Source: Teretinema sp942493045 (lineage in GTDB: Bacteria; Spirochaetota; Spirochaetia; Treponematales; Treponemataceae). Taken from it: a stretch of DNA of 64,000 nt. The notes below the pieces were generated by a model that ran no database searches, was not told where the DNA came from, and saw only the letters and a list, made by a program, of their open reading frames with translations. The stretch spans positions 620,001-684,000 of the forward strand of contig OW818665.1 in the NCBI GenBank assembly GCA_942493045.1, given 5' to 3'. A program made the position numbers and the translations under genes. Positions 1-8,609 of this stretch are shown piece by piece (position 1 is the stretch's first letter; every line of letters begins with the position of its first letter).

Positions 1-1
1 C

Positions 2-1414
2 GCCATTGCCAGTCCCGGCGACTTCCAATCGGTACAGGCCATTGCCCGCCAGATTAAAGGCGTCTCGGTAGCCTCCTTGTGCCGGGCTCTGGAAAAAGAT
101 ATTGATACCGCCTGGGAGGCTATCCGCGACGCTGAGAGCCCGCGCATTCATACCTTCCTGGCCACCAGTCCGCTGCATATGGAATATAAGCTGAAGAAGA
201 CCCCAGAACAGGTTTACGAGCAGGCTACCCGGATGGTGCGCTATGCCCGCAATCTCTGCGGCGATGTCGAGTTTTCGCTGGAAGACGCTTCCCGCTCCGA
301 TCCGGCCTTTATGTATAAGGTCATTGAGGGCGTCATCAACGCCGGCGCCTCGACAATTAATATTCCCGACACTGTCGGCTATGCCGTTCCGGAAGAATTC
401 TCGGCCCTGATCCGCAACATTCGCTCCAATGTACCCAATATCGACAAGGCCGTGCTGTCCGTGCACTGTCATAATGATTTGGGCTTGGCCGTGGCCAACA
501 GCCTGGCGGCCGCCAAGGCCGGCGCCGACCAGATTGAATGTACCATTAATGGCTTGGGCGAGCGGGCCGGTAACGCGGCTTTGGAAGAAGTGGTTATGAA
601 CCTGTTTACCCGCAAAGAATATTATGACATGGTCTCCCGGGTGGATACCTCGCAGCTCTACGCAGTCTCCAAAAAGGTCAGCAAGGCCACCGGCGTGCGC
701 TGTCAGCCGAACAAGGCAATAGTCGGAGAGAATGCTTTTGCCCACGAGGCCGGTATTCATCAGCATGGTATTTTGGCCAATCGGGCAACGTACGAGATCA
801 TGACGCCGGAATCGATCGGATTGCCGCACAGCAAAATGGTGCTCGGTAAGCACTCCGGCCGCCATGCCTTCGAAGAGCGCCTGAACTACCTTGGTCATCA
901 TGTTGAAGAGGAAAAATTGAACAGCCTGTTTGAGGAATTCAAACGGCTGGCTGACAAGAAAAAGACCGTTTCGGACCGCGACATCGACGCCCTGGTCGGC
1001 GGTTCGATTTCCGGTATTCCCGAAGCCTTCAAACTGGACCGTTTTGTGATCAACTCCGGTTCCTCCATTACCGCGACCTCGGTGGTGCGCTTGACATTGA
1101 AGGATGGTTCGGTGGTGGAAAAGGTTTCCATCGGTGACGGACCGATTGACGCTTCACTGAACGCCGTAGACAAGATTATCGGCGGTTCCGAAATCAAATT
1201 GGAAGACTTCTCGCTGCAGATTGTCGACCCGCTGGAAACCGGCGCGGACGCCCAGGGCGAGGCCCATATGCGCATCACCCGCGAGGGACGGCACTGGAAC
1301 GGCTCCGGCGTATCCACGGATATTGTCGAGGCCGGTATCAAGGCTTATTTGCAGGCGGTCAATTCTATGACCTTTGAGCTGGAGCAGGAGCGGGCAAGGA
1401 GCGCGGAAAAATGA
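2..1414 (+). CDS. leuA: 2-isopropylmalate synthase, 5' end outside window
   Basis: Condenses acetyl-CoA with 2-oxoisovalerate, the first committed step of leucine synthesis in the cytoplasm. The open frame runs in from the window edge, so the N-terminus is missing. About 470 residues are visible, beginning with the family stretch AIASPGDFQSVQAIARQIKG. The metal-binding HCHNDLGLAV motif lies in the TIM barrel, followed by the ERAGNAALEEV and NKAIVGENAFAHEAGIHQHG segments. The last ~130 residues form the LeuA dimer domain that binds leucine for feedback inhibition, so regulation by leucine is expected. The stop overlaps the cimA start by four bases (ATGA), indicating translational coupling. Confusion with homocitrate synthase or CimA is unlikely because cimA is the next gene. 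Confidence 0.95.
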   Translation, partial: AIASPGDFQSVQAIARQIKGVSVASLCRALEKDIDTAWEAIRDAESPRIHTFLATSPLHMEYKLKKTPEQVYEQATRMVRYARNLCGDVEFSLEDASRSDPAFMYKVIEGVINAGASTINIPDTVGYAVPEEFSALIRNIRSNVPNIDKAVLSVHCHNDLGLAVANSLAAAKAGADQIECTINGLGERAGNAALEEVVMNLFTRKEYYDMVSRVDTSQLYAVSKKVSKATGVRCQPNKAIVGENAFAHEAGIHQHGILANRATYEIMTPESIGLPHSKMVLGKHSGRHAFEERLNYLGHHVEEEKLNSLFEEFKRLADKKKTVSDRDIDALVGGSISGIPEAFKLDRFVINSGSSITATSVVRLTLKDGSVVEKVSIGDGPIDASLNAVDKIIGGSEIKLEDFSLQIVDPLETGADAQGEAHMRITREGRHWNGSGVSTDIVEAGIKAYLQAVNSMTFELEQERARSAEK

Positions 1415-3012
1415 GCAATACAATATTTGATAAGGTACACATCTTTGATTCAACCCTGCGTGACGGGGCTCAGGGCGAGGGTATCAGTTTTTCGGTTCAG
1501 GACAAGCTGCATATTGTGCGGGCCTTGGATGAACTCGGGGTGGCATTTATCGAAGCCGGCAACCCCGGTTCCAATCCCAAGGACCTGGAATTCTTTGAAG
1601 AGGTAAAGAAAATCAAGCTGGAAAATTCCCGCCTGGTAGCCTTCGGCTCCACCCGCCGCAAGGACAGCGCCGCCAAAGACGATACCAACCTGCAAAGCCT
1701 GTTGGCCGCCGGAACCGCCGATGTCTGTATCTTTGGCAAGACCTGGGATTTCCATGTCACCGAAATTCTGCGCGCGTCATTGGAAGAAAATCTGGCGATG
1801 ATAGCTGACACTGTCGCCTTTCTGGTTGCTCAGGGCCGCACCGTTATCTATGACGCTGAGCATTTTTTTGACGGCGCGGTCGCCAACCGCGATTACGCCT
1901 TCAAGACCCTGGCCGCGGCCGTAGATGCCGGAGCTTCCATACTGGTGCTCTGTGACACTAACGGCGGCACGGTTCCGGACGTGGTGCAGCGCATGACCGA
2001 GGAGGTTGTTAAAACTTTCGGTAAGCCCGTAGGCATTCATTGCCACAACGACACCGGTATGGCTGTGGCCAGTTCACTATTAGCCGTCCGCGGCGGAGCC
2101 GTGCAGCTGCAGGGTACCCTGCTGGGCTTTGGCGAGCGTACTGGTAACGCCAATCTTTCAACAATTATCGCCAATCTGGAGCTGAAGATGGGCCTGCCTT
2201 GCCTCCCGGCCGGTAAAATCGGTGAATTAACCCCGGTCTGCCGCCGGGTGGCCGAGATAGCCAATATCAGTATAGAAGGCGGTATGCCCTATGTCGGACA
2301 TAACGCTTTCGCGCACAAGGCCGGTATGCACATCGACGCCGTCAACAAAAACTCGACGGCCTATGAGCATGTCTCTCCGGACGCGGTGGGCAATGAGCGC
2401 ACCTTCCTGATGAGCGAGGTGGCCGGGCGCTCCATGATTATCGAGAAAATCCGTAAATTCGAAAGCGGCATCCAGAAGGACAGCCCGGTCGCGGCCCAGA
2501 TAGTCGCGCGGGTTAAGGAGCTGGAACATGAAGGCTATCAGTTTGAAGGCGCCGAAGGCAGTTTTGAACTGCTGGTGCGCAAGAACATGGGCAAGTACAA
2601 ACCGTTTTTCGATCTGCAGTATTACAAGATCATCGCCGAGGAACCTGTCCCGGGTTGCGCGACTACGGCCTATGCCCAGATCAAGATCGCCGTGGAAGGC
2701 GAGATGGCCATTACGGCCGCGGAGGGGGATGGCCCGGTCCACGCCCTGGACGGTGCCCTGCGCAAAGCCCTGGAGCGGTTTTATCCGGCTGTCTCGCATA
2801 TCCGCCTGACCGACTTTAAAGTGCGGGTGCTGGATTCGCGCAGCGCCACCGCGGCCAAGGTGCGGGTACTGATTGAATCGACTGACGGGGAAGATGTCTG
2901 GACTACGGTCGGCGTTTCCACGGACTTGATTGAGGCTTCCTGGATCGCGCTGGTGGATTCTTTTGAATATAAACTGATTGTGAACGCCGAAAGACATCTG
3001 CATATCCTGTAA
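1411..3012 (+). CDS. cimA: (R)-citramalate synthase
   Basis: Condenses pyruvate with acetyl-CoA to give citramalate, the threonine-independent route to 2-oxobutanoate and isoleucine. The 533-residue protein matches the CimA/LeuA2 type: IFDSTLRDGAQGEGISFS at the N-terminus (catalytic Arg-Asp), AFIEAGNPGSNPKD, the metal motif GIHCHNDTGMAVASS, and a C-terminal LeuA dimer domain from about residue 385 that should bind isoleucine. The ATG start overlaps the leuA stop. Together with leuB and ilvB it forms a branched-chain amino acid cluster. 2-Isopropylmalate synthase is the alternative, but the residues around GNPGSNPKDLEFF are those of citramalate synthases. Confidence 0.92.
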   Translation: MSNTIFDKVHIFDSTLRDGAQGEGISFSVQDKLHIVRALDELGVAFIEAGNPGSNPKDLEFFEEVKKIKLENSRLVAFGSTRRKDSAAKDDTNLQSLLAAGTADVCIFGKTWDFHVTEILRASLEENLAMIADTVAFLVAQGRTVIYDAEHFFDGAVANRDYAFKTLAAAVDAGASILVLCDTNGGTVPDVVQRMTEEVVKTFGKPVGIHCHNDTGMAVASSLLAVRGGAVQLQGTLLGFGERTGNANLSTIIANLELKMGLPCLPAGKIGELTPVCRRVAEIANISIEGGMPYVGHNAFAHKAGMHIDAVNKNSTAYEHVSPDAVGNERTFLMSEVAGRSMIIEKIRKFESGIQKDSPVAAQIVARVKELEHEGYQFEGAEGSFELLVRKNMGKYKPFFDLQYYKIIAEEPVPGCATTAYAQIKIAVEGEMAITAAEGDGPVHALDGALRKALERFYPAVSHIRLTDFKVRVLDSRSATAAKVRVLIESTDGEDVWTTVGVSTDLIEASWIALVDSFEYKLIVNAERHLHIL

Positions 3013-3063
3013 CGGGCTTTACAAAGCACGGCTTTTTTACTAGGATTGCTTTATAAATACTGC

Positions 3064-3090
3064 AATAAGTTAAGTATAGATAAACTTATT
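3064..3090. promoter_or_regulatory. inverted repeat upstream of leuB
   Basis: A perfect 8-base inverted repeat AATAAGTT/AACTTATT with an 11-base AT-rich centre lies 19 bases before the leuB start, in the 97-base gap after cimA. It could be a regulator site or a weak RNA hairpin. No regulator is identified, and a nearby -35/-10 pair could not be placed convincingly. Confidence 0.3.
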
Positions 3091-3109
3091 GCCAAGAAAA
3101 GGAACCATC

Positions 3110-4204
3110 ATGAATTACAAGATTGCTACAATTCCCGGCGACGGTATCGGTCCGGACATCGTTCGCGAGGGCTGCCGCGCCCTGGACGCCATCGGCCTAA
3201 AATTCGGCCATACCTTCGCTTACACCCCGGTTCTGGCCGGCGGTTCGGCTCTGGACGCTACCGGCGAACCGCTGCCGGCGGTAACGCTGCAGACCTGCTG
3301 TGCCAGCGACGCGGTGCTGATGGGCGCTGTCGGCGGTCCGAAGTGGGACACTCTGCCCGGTTCCAAACGACCGGAGCAGGCTCTGCTCGGTTTGCGCGCC
3401 GGCATGAAGGTGTATGCCAATCTGCGCCCGGCCCTGATGTTCAAACAGCTTTCCGCGGCCTGTCCGCTGAAGGCCGAAGTTGTCGGTCAGGGGCTGGACA
3501 TTCTGATTGTCCGCGAACTGACCGGCGGTATCTATTTCGGCGACCGCGGCCGTAACGCCGCAGGGGACGCCGCCTGGGACACTGAAGCTTACAGCACCGC
3601 CGAGATTGCACGCATCGTAAAAATCGGCTTTGAGGCCGCCCAAAAGAGACAGAAAAAACTGTGCGTGGTCGACAAGGCCAATATCCTGGAAACCAGCCGC
3701 CTGTGGCGCGAGGTGACTGAGTCCATGAAGGGCGCTTATCCCGATGTATCCCTCTCCTATATGTACGTCGATAACGCCGCCATGCAGCTGGTGCGCAATC
3801 CCGGTCAGTTCGACGTTATCGCCACCAGCAACATGTTCGGGGATATTCTTTCCGATGAAGCCAGCCAGATTACCGGTTCAATCGGTATGCTGGCTTCGGC
3901 TTCCCTGGGCGATTCCGGCCCCGGCCTGTATGAGCCGATTCACGGGTCCGCTCCGGACATCGCCGGCAAAGACCTGGCCAATCCGCTGGCCACCGTATTA
4001 ACCTGCGCCATGCTGCTGCGCTACTCGCTTAAACTGGAAAAAGAAGCCGCTCTTATTGAAGCGGCCGTAGAAAAAGTGCTGGACGCCGGCTGGCGTACCG
4101 GGGACATCGCCGGCAGCGCCGCTGACCGCGCCGCCCTCGGCGCTAAATTGATCGGTACCAAAAAAATGGGCGACCTGGTTGTGGAAGCCATTCAGTCTTT
4201 GTAA
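3110..4204 (+). CDS. leuB: 3-isopropylmalate dehydrogenase
   Basis: NAD-dependent oxidative decarboxylation of 3-isopropylmalate, third step of leucine synthesis; it can also act on 3-methylmalate in the citramalate pathway. The protein has 364 residues, normal for the family. It shows the N-terminal IATIPGDGIGPDIV, the substrate loop LLGLRAGMKVYANLRP, the catalytic Tyr region ELTGGIYFG, the Lys segment CVVDKANILETSRLWR, and the metal/NAD motif NMFGDILSDEASQITGSIGM. The ATG at 3110 follows an AAAAGGA ribosome site; an upstream in-frame start would add only seven unconserved residues. It sits between cimA and ilvB, consistent with a shared branched-chain pathway. Confidence 0.95.
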   Translation: MNYKIATIPGDGIGPDIVREGCRALDAIGLKFGHTFAYTPVLAGGSALDATGEPLPAVTLQTCCASDAVLMGAVGGPKWDTLPGSKRPEQALLGLRAGMKVYANLRPALMFKQLSAACPLKAEVVGQGLDILIVRELTGGIYFGDRGRNAAGDAAWDTEAYSTAEIARIVKIGFEAAQKRQKKLCVVDKANILETSRLWREVTESMKGAYPDVSLSYMYVDNAAMQLVRNPGQFDVIATSNMFGDILSDEASQITGSIGMLASASLGDSGPGLYEPIHGSAPDIAGKDLANPLATVLTCAMLLRYSLKLEKEAALIEAAVEKVLDAGWRTGDIAGSAADRAALGAKLIGTKKMGDLVVEAIQSL

Positions 4205-4240
4205 TCAGTCTTTATAATCATTTTTTGTAAGGAGCATGCG

Positions 4241-5923
4241 ATGAAATACAGCGGAGCGCGGATAGTGATTGAAGGCCTCGTTGAACAGGGCGTGGATGCC
4301 GTGTTCGGTTATCCCGGCGGCGCCATTCTGAATATTTACGACGAGCTGTATAAGCACTCTGATCGAATTAAGCATTACCTGACCGCCCATGAACAGGGGG
4401 CCTCGCACGCCGCCGATGGTTATGCCCGGGTTACTGGAAAGGTCGGGGTAGTGCTGGCCACCAGCGGGCCCGGCGCTACCAACCTGATTACCGGTATCGC
4501 CACCGCCTACATGGACTCGGTGCCGATGGTCGCGATCACCTGTAATGTCCCCAGCCATCTGCTGGGCAAGGACAGTTTTCAGGAAGTCGATATCACCGGC
4601 ATTACCATGCCGATCACCAAGCATAATTATATCGTGCGCGATGTGGCTTCTCTGGCCGGCATAATCCGGGAAGCTTTTGACATTGCCCGCTCCGGCCGCC
4701 CCGGCCCGGTACTTATTGATATCCCCAAGGACATTACCGCCGCCGTTACCGAATGGGCGCCGCTGTCGGCCGTAAAGGCCGCTGTCCGTCCGGATAAAAT
4801 TCCTTCCATTGATAAAGGCGCTCTCTCTGCCGCCGCCGCCATGCTCAGCTCTGCCAAACGGCCCTTCTTTTACGTCGGCGGCGGAGTGGTCGGCGCCAAC
4901 GCTTCACCTGAGCTGCTGGCTCTGGCTGAAAAACTGAACGCCCCTGTCGGCGTCAGTCTGATGGGCAAGTCCGCCTTTCCGGCCCGGCACGCGCTTTGCA
5001 CCGGTATGATCGGCATGCACGGTACCAAGGCTTCCAATACCGCCGCCAACCGCTGCGACCTGCTGGTAGCCATCGGCGCGCGTTTCTCGGACCGCGTGAT
5101 TTCGGATCCGGCGAAATTCGCCATTGAATCATCCATTTTACAGATTGATATCGACCCGGCCGAAATCAATAAAAATATCCGTACCCATGCCAACGTTACC
5201 GGTAACATCAAGGATATCCTTGGCGCCCTGGCCAGCATGGTAGAGGCGCGCCAGCGCGATGACTGGAATAAGCGCGTTGACGAGTGGAAGACCCATCTGC
5301 CGGCGATGTATTCCCGCAAGACGGCCTTGCACCCCCGCTTTGTGCTGGAACAGGTCAACGCCGTGCTTGGAGACGATACCATCATCACCACCGAGGTCGG
5401 CCAGCACCAGATGTGGGTGGCCCAGTTTTATCCCTTTTCCAAACCGCGTACCTTCGTCAGTTCCGGCGGTCTGGGAACCATGGGTTATGGAACGGGCGCG
5501 GCCATCGGTTCGCAGGTGGCCTTTCCGGACCGTTCCGTGGTGCATATCGCCGGCGACGGCTCGTTCCGCATGAATCTCAACGAACTGGCGACTATCGCCT
5601 TTTACAAGCTTCCGATAATCATAATTATCGCCAATAACGGTACTCTCGGTATGGTCAGGCAGTGGCAGAAGATGTTCTACGAACAACGCTATTCCTCCAC
5701 CACTCTGGACCGCGGTCCGGATTTTGTAAAGCTGGCCGACGCCTTCGGCGTGCGCGGCTTCCGGGCCAAGAGTGAAGCAGAGTTTACCGCTGCTTTCGCG
5801 GCGGCTGTTTCCGAGCGCACGCCGGCCCTGATTGACTGCTACATGGATATCGATGAGATGGTCTTCCCGATGGTTCCCGCCGGAAAGCCTATTGACGAAC
5901 TCCTGCTGGATGCACAATCATAA
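4241..5923 (+). CDS. ilvB: acetolactate synthase large (catalytic) subunit
   Basis: ThDP- and FAD-dependent enzyme forming 2-acetolactate or 2-aceto-2-hydroxybutanoate for valine, leucine and isoleucine synthesis. Its 560 residues carry the N-terminal ThDP domain (VFGYPGGAILNIYDELYK, catalytic Glu in AHEQGASHAADGYAR), the central FAD domain, and the C-terminal ThDP/Mg motif GDGSFRMNLNEL...ANNGTLGMVRQWQ. Start ATG follows TAAGGAGCATGCG, a strong ribosome site. No gene for the small regulatory subunit (ilvN/ilvH) follows; the next gene is an acyltransferase. The regulatory subunit must therefore be elsewhere or absent. Confidence 0.95.
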   Translation: MKYSGARIVIEGLVEQGVDAVFGYPGGAILNIYDELYKHSDRIKHYLTAHEQGASHAADGYARVTGKVGVVLATSGPGATNLITGIATAYMDSVPMVAITCNVPSHLLGKDSFQEVDITGITMPITKHNYIVRDVASLAGIIREAFDIARSGRPGPVLIDIPKDITAAVTEWAPLSAVKAAVRPDKIPSIDKGALSAAAAMLSSAKRPFFYVGGGVVGANASPELLALAEKLNAPVGVSLMGKSAFPARHALCTGMIGMHGTKASNTAANRCDLLVAIGARFSDRVISDPAKFAIESSILQIDIDPAEINKNIRTHANVTGNIKDILGALASMVEARQRDDWNKRVDEWKTHLPAMYSRKTALHPRFVLEQVNAVLGDDTIITTEVGQHQMWVAQFYPFSKPRTFVSSGGLGTMGYGTGAAIGSQVAFPDRSVVHIAGDGSFRMNLNELATIAFYKLPIIIIIANNGTLGMVRQWQKMFYEQRYSSTTLDRGPDFVKLADAFGVRGFRAKSEAEFTAAFAAAVSERTPALIDCYMDIDEMVFPMVPAGKPIDELLLDAQS

Positions 5924-5927
5924 AGGG

Positions 5928-7373
5928 ATGCTATTTCCGACATCCGCTTTTGCTTTTTTCTTTCTCGCCGTTTTTCTGGCTTACTGGTACGTGTTCCGCC
6001 AGAGCCGGCAGCGCCGCGTTTTCTTAATCCTGGTCAGCTACTTTTATTACGCGCTCTGGGATTGGCGGGCCTGTTTTCTGCTGCTGGCGGTAACCGCCGC
6101 GAATTACGGTTTCGCTCTGTGGCTCGGTTCGGTTAAAGATCACCTCAAACGAAAACTAGTGCTGGTTCTCGCGGTGTTCGTCAATCTGGCGGTGCTCGGG
6201 TTTTTCAAGTATTACAATTTTTTCGCCGGTACGCTTAATTCGGCCCTGCACCGCGCCGCGGCCCAGGGCGGCACTCAGCCGGATTTTTTGTTTCCGGTGC
6301 TCGCGGTGCTGATGCCGATCGGTATCTCTTATTATACTTTTAAGGCTCTCAGTTATATTTTTGATGTATATCTGTGTAAACTGCCCCCGGTGCGCTCCTT
6401 CGGCGATGTGATGCTCTATGTTTCGTTTTTCCCCCAGATCGCTTCCGGCCCGATAGTGCACGCCGTGGATTTTTTTCCGCAGATCGCCGAAGCCGCCTCC
6501 TCCGGCTATGACGTTACAGCCGCGCCTATCGAATTTGACCGGGCCACGGTACTGCTGGTTTCCGGTCTTTTTAAGAAACTGGTACTGGCCAATTTTCTTT
6601 CCACCCTGCTGGTCGATCCCGTTTTCGCGGACCTGGACGCGTACGGCACTGTTGACGCCCTGCTGGCCGCGTTTGGATACTCCATTGTCATTTATACCGA
6701 CTTCTCCGGGTACAGCGATCTGGCCTCGGGTTTTGCTCTATTGCTGGGTTACCGCACTCCGGCGAATTTCATCCGGCCCTACGCGGCCAGCTCAATTACC
6801 GATTTCTGGAAACGCTGGCACATCACCTTTTCCTCCTGGTTGCGGGAGTACCTGTATTTCAGTTTGGGCGGTTCGCGTTTCGGCCTTGCGCGTACCCTTT
6901 TTGCCCTGGTCTTTACGATGCTGCTGGCCGGATTGTGGCATGGGCCGTCCTGGAGTTTTCTGCTGTGGGGCGCTCTACAGGGTGTCGCGCTGGCCATTGA
7001 GCGCGCTACCGGTTTCGGTCAGGGCCTCTCCGGTTCGCGCCTTCAGCGTATCGGCCGTATTACGCTGACCTTTGTTTTCACCACGCTGCTCTGGATAGTT
7101 TTCCGTTCGGCAACCCTGCATGAAGTAGGGCAGTGGTACCGCGCGCTGATCCGCTATCAAACCGGTCCGCTGTACTTTCAGCCGCTGATTCTGCTACTGC
7201 TGGCTATCGGTGTTTCCGCCCATTTTATTCCTGAAAAAAGCCGCGAATTGTTTTTCCGCTGGTGGATAGCCGTACCGCTACCCTTGAAGGCCTTGATTCT
7301 GGCTTCCTTTTTAAGTTTCCTCTCGATAGTATCGATGTCCGGGGTTGCCCCATTTATTTATTTTCAATTTTAG
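5928..7373 (+). CDS. MBOAT-family membrane O-acyltransferase (AlgI/DltB-like)
   Basis: Multi-pass membrane protein of about 481 residues that probably moves acyl (often acetyl) groups across the membrane onto an extracytoplasmic polysaccharide or other glycan. It is dominated by hydrophobic segments from the N-terminus (MLFPTSAFAFFFLAVFLAYW). It carries the family block SSITDFWKRWHITFSSWLREYLY and the active-site histidine in LLAGLWHGPSWSF near residue 338. The start at 5928 was chosen because MLFxS-type ends are typical; an ATG at 5910 would overlap ilvB. The next gene encodes an SGNH hydrolase-like partner, the usual arrangement for two-component glycan O-acetylation. The acceptor glycan cannot be told from this window. 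Confidence 0.88.
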   Translation: MLFPTSAFAFFFLAVFLAYWYVFRQSRQRRVFLILVSYFYYALWDWRACFLLLAVTAANYGFALWLGSVKDHLKRKLVLVLAVFVNLAVLGFFKYYNFFAGTLNSALHRAAAQGGTQPDFLFPVLAVLMPIGISYYTFKALSYIFDVYLCKLPPVRSFGDVMLYVSFFPQIASGPIVHAVDFFPQIAEAASSGYDVTAAPIEFDRATVLLVSGLFKKLVLANFLSTLLVDPVFADLDAYGTVDALLAAFGYSIVIYTDFSGYSDLASGFALLLGYRTPANFIRPYAASSITDFWKRWHITFSSWLREYLYFSLGGSRFGLARTLFALVFTMLLAGLWHGPSWSFLLWGALQGVALAIERATGFGQGLSGSRLQRIGRITLTFVFTTLLWIVFRSATLHEVGQWYRALIRYQTGPLYFQPLILLLLAIGVSAHFIPEKSRELFFRWWIAVPLPLKALILASFLSFLSIVSMSGVAPFIYFQF

Positions 7374-7389
7374 GGTAAGGAGAAAAACA

Positions 7390-8559
7390 GTGCGTCTTAC
7401 AATGAGAACTGCCGACCGCTACAGTCCCAATGCTGTGCTCTTGACTGTCCTGCTGACACTGGTTTTTTTCCTGGTATTTTGCGCCCAGCTGCTCTGGATC
7501 CCGGCTTCCCGTTTACAGAATTTATATGTACGTTCGGTAGTCTTAAGCGCCGCTGACGCCGTTTCGGCGGCGGCTTCGCAGACTGGACTGGATGCTTTTG
7601 TTCCGCGCGCCAGGGAGCTGTTCTTAAACGGCAGCGGCCTGGCATCCCATACCGCCTGGGACACCCGCTACTATAACCGTAGGAATCCGGCCGAGAGTCG
7701 GTCCGGCACTGAAATGGAGTCCATTCCGAATTACCTGATGAGCGGCGCCGCGGTGTTGAACGCCGTATATGAGAGCATCGCGCTCGAAACGGCCGGCTCA
7801 GCTGCCCGCGGCAATGCCCGCGATACCGCTGCCGGGGTAGCGCAGACGGCAGACCAGTCTTCGGGGTTTCCATCCTCCCTGGTGCATTCTCCCGAGAATC
7901 CGTTGCGGGTTTTTGCCTTTGGGGATTCCCAGGCCTATAGCCTTGGAAACGGTTTATCGCGGCTGTCCGGGAAAGACGGCCCAATAGTCGTAGAAGTGCT
8001 GGCCGTGCATTCTACCGGCTTTATCCGCGGCGACTATTATAGTTGGCCCGCGAAACTGGAAGACACCTTCAGCGCCCAGCGTTACGACGCGGCCGTGCTG
8101 ATGCTCGGCATGAATGATTACCAGAATTTTTATAACTCGGCCGGTAAGGCGCTGCGCAAAGAAACCGCCGAATGGGAAGCGGCCTATCACGAGCGCTGCC
8201 GCAGGATCATTGATCTGCTGTTGATGAATGTCGATCGGGTGTATTGGCTCGGAATGCCGGTTGTACAAAACTCAGCGTACAATCAGAGTCTCGCTTATAT
8301 CGATGAGGTTCAGCAAAAACTAGCCGCCGAGTACAGCCCCCAGACACTGCAGCGGATTTCCGTTCGCGACGTTCTTCCCGGAACCGGCAAATCCTTCACC
8401 GACACGGTAGTAAGGGAGGACGGCAGCACGATCAAGGTGATGAGTTCCGATGGCACCCACTTTACTGTAGAGGGCGGTCAATTGGTCATGAGGCCGCTGT
8501 TTGACAGTCTGTCCCGGGATTTTATGTTTAATCAGGTGCCGGTCGCGGTTATGCCCTGA
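7390..8559 (+). CDS. SGNH/DUF459-type acyl-esterase or acyltransferase, membrane-anchored
   Basis: A 389-residue protein with one N-terminal membrane anchor (about residues 17-35) and an extracytoplasmic SGNH hydrolase fold. Block I is FAFGDSQAYSLG (nucleophile Ser near residue 179), block III is LGMNDYQNF, and block V is SDGTHFTVEG with the Asp-His pair. Such proteins transfer acyl groups from, or act with, an MBOAT partner (AlgX/AlgJ-like logic), and the MBOAT gene lies immediately upstream. Start GTG 7390 was chosen because TAAGGAGAAAAACA sits eight bases before it; the earlier in-frame ATG overlaps the MBOAT gene. Direction of the reaction (transfer or hydrolysis) is not decidable. Confidence 0.8.
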   Translation: MRLTMRTADRYSPNAVLLTVLLTLVFFLVFCAQLLWIPASRLQNLYVRSVVLSAADAVSAAASQTGLDAFVPRARELFLNGSGLASHTAWDTRYYNRRNPAESRSGTEMESIPNYLMSGAAVLNAVYESIALETAGSAARGNARDTAAGVAQTADQSSGFPSSLVHSPENPLRVFAFGDSQAYSLGNGLSRLSGKDGPIVVEVLAVHSTGFIRGDYYSWPAKLEDTFSAQRYDAAVLMLGMNDYQNFYNSAGKALRKETAEWEAAYHERCRRIIDLLLMNVDRVYWLGMPVVQNSAYNQSLAYIDEVQQKLAAEYSPQTLQRISVRDVLPGTGKSFTDTVVREDGSTIKVMSSDGTHFTVEGGQLVMRPLFDSLSRDFMFNQVPVAVMP

Positions 8560-8572
8560 GCGCGGTCCTCCC

Positions 8573-8601
8573 TTGCGCCGAGCAGGGGCTTTTGCTATAC
8601 T
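8573..8601 (+). promoter_or_regulatory. sigma70-like promoter of dapL, leaderless
   Basis: TTGCGC, 17-base spacer, TATACT. The -10 box ends 8 bases before the dapL ATG, so transcription should start at or within two bases of the start codon. There is no Shine-Dalgarno sequence. Confidence 0.6.
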
Positions 8602-8609
8602 TTTCACCT

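Noticed and set aside
2227..3003. Long open frame antisense to cimA.
   Set aside because: A mirror of the strong codon bias of cimA; no start signal and no family.
3013..3109. T-box or attenuator in the leu/ilv cluster.
   Set aside because: Gap of 97 bases with no T-box consensus or leader peptide rich in Leu, Ile or Val.
4193..4219. Short tandem duplication CAGTCTTTGTAAT/CAGTCTTTATAAT at the leuB stop.
   Set aside because: Probably a chance micro-duplication with no visible function.
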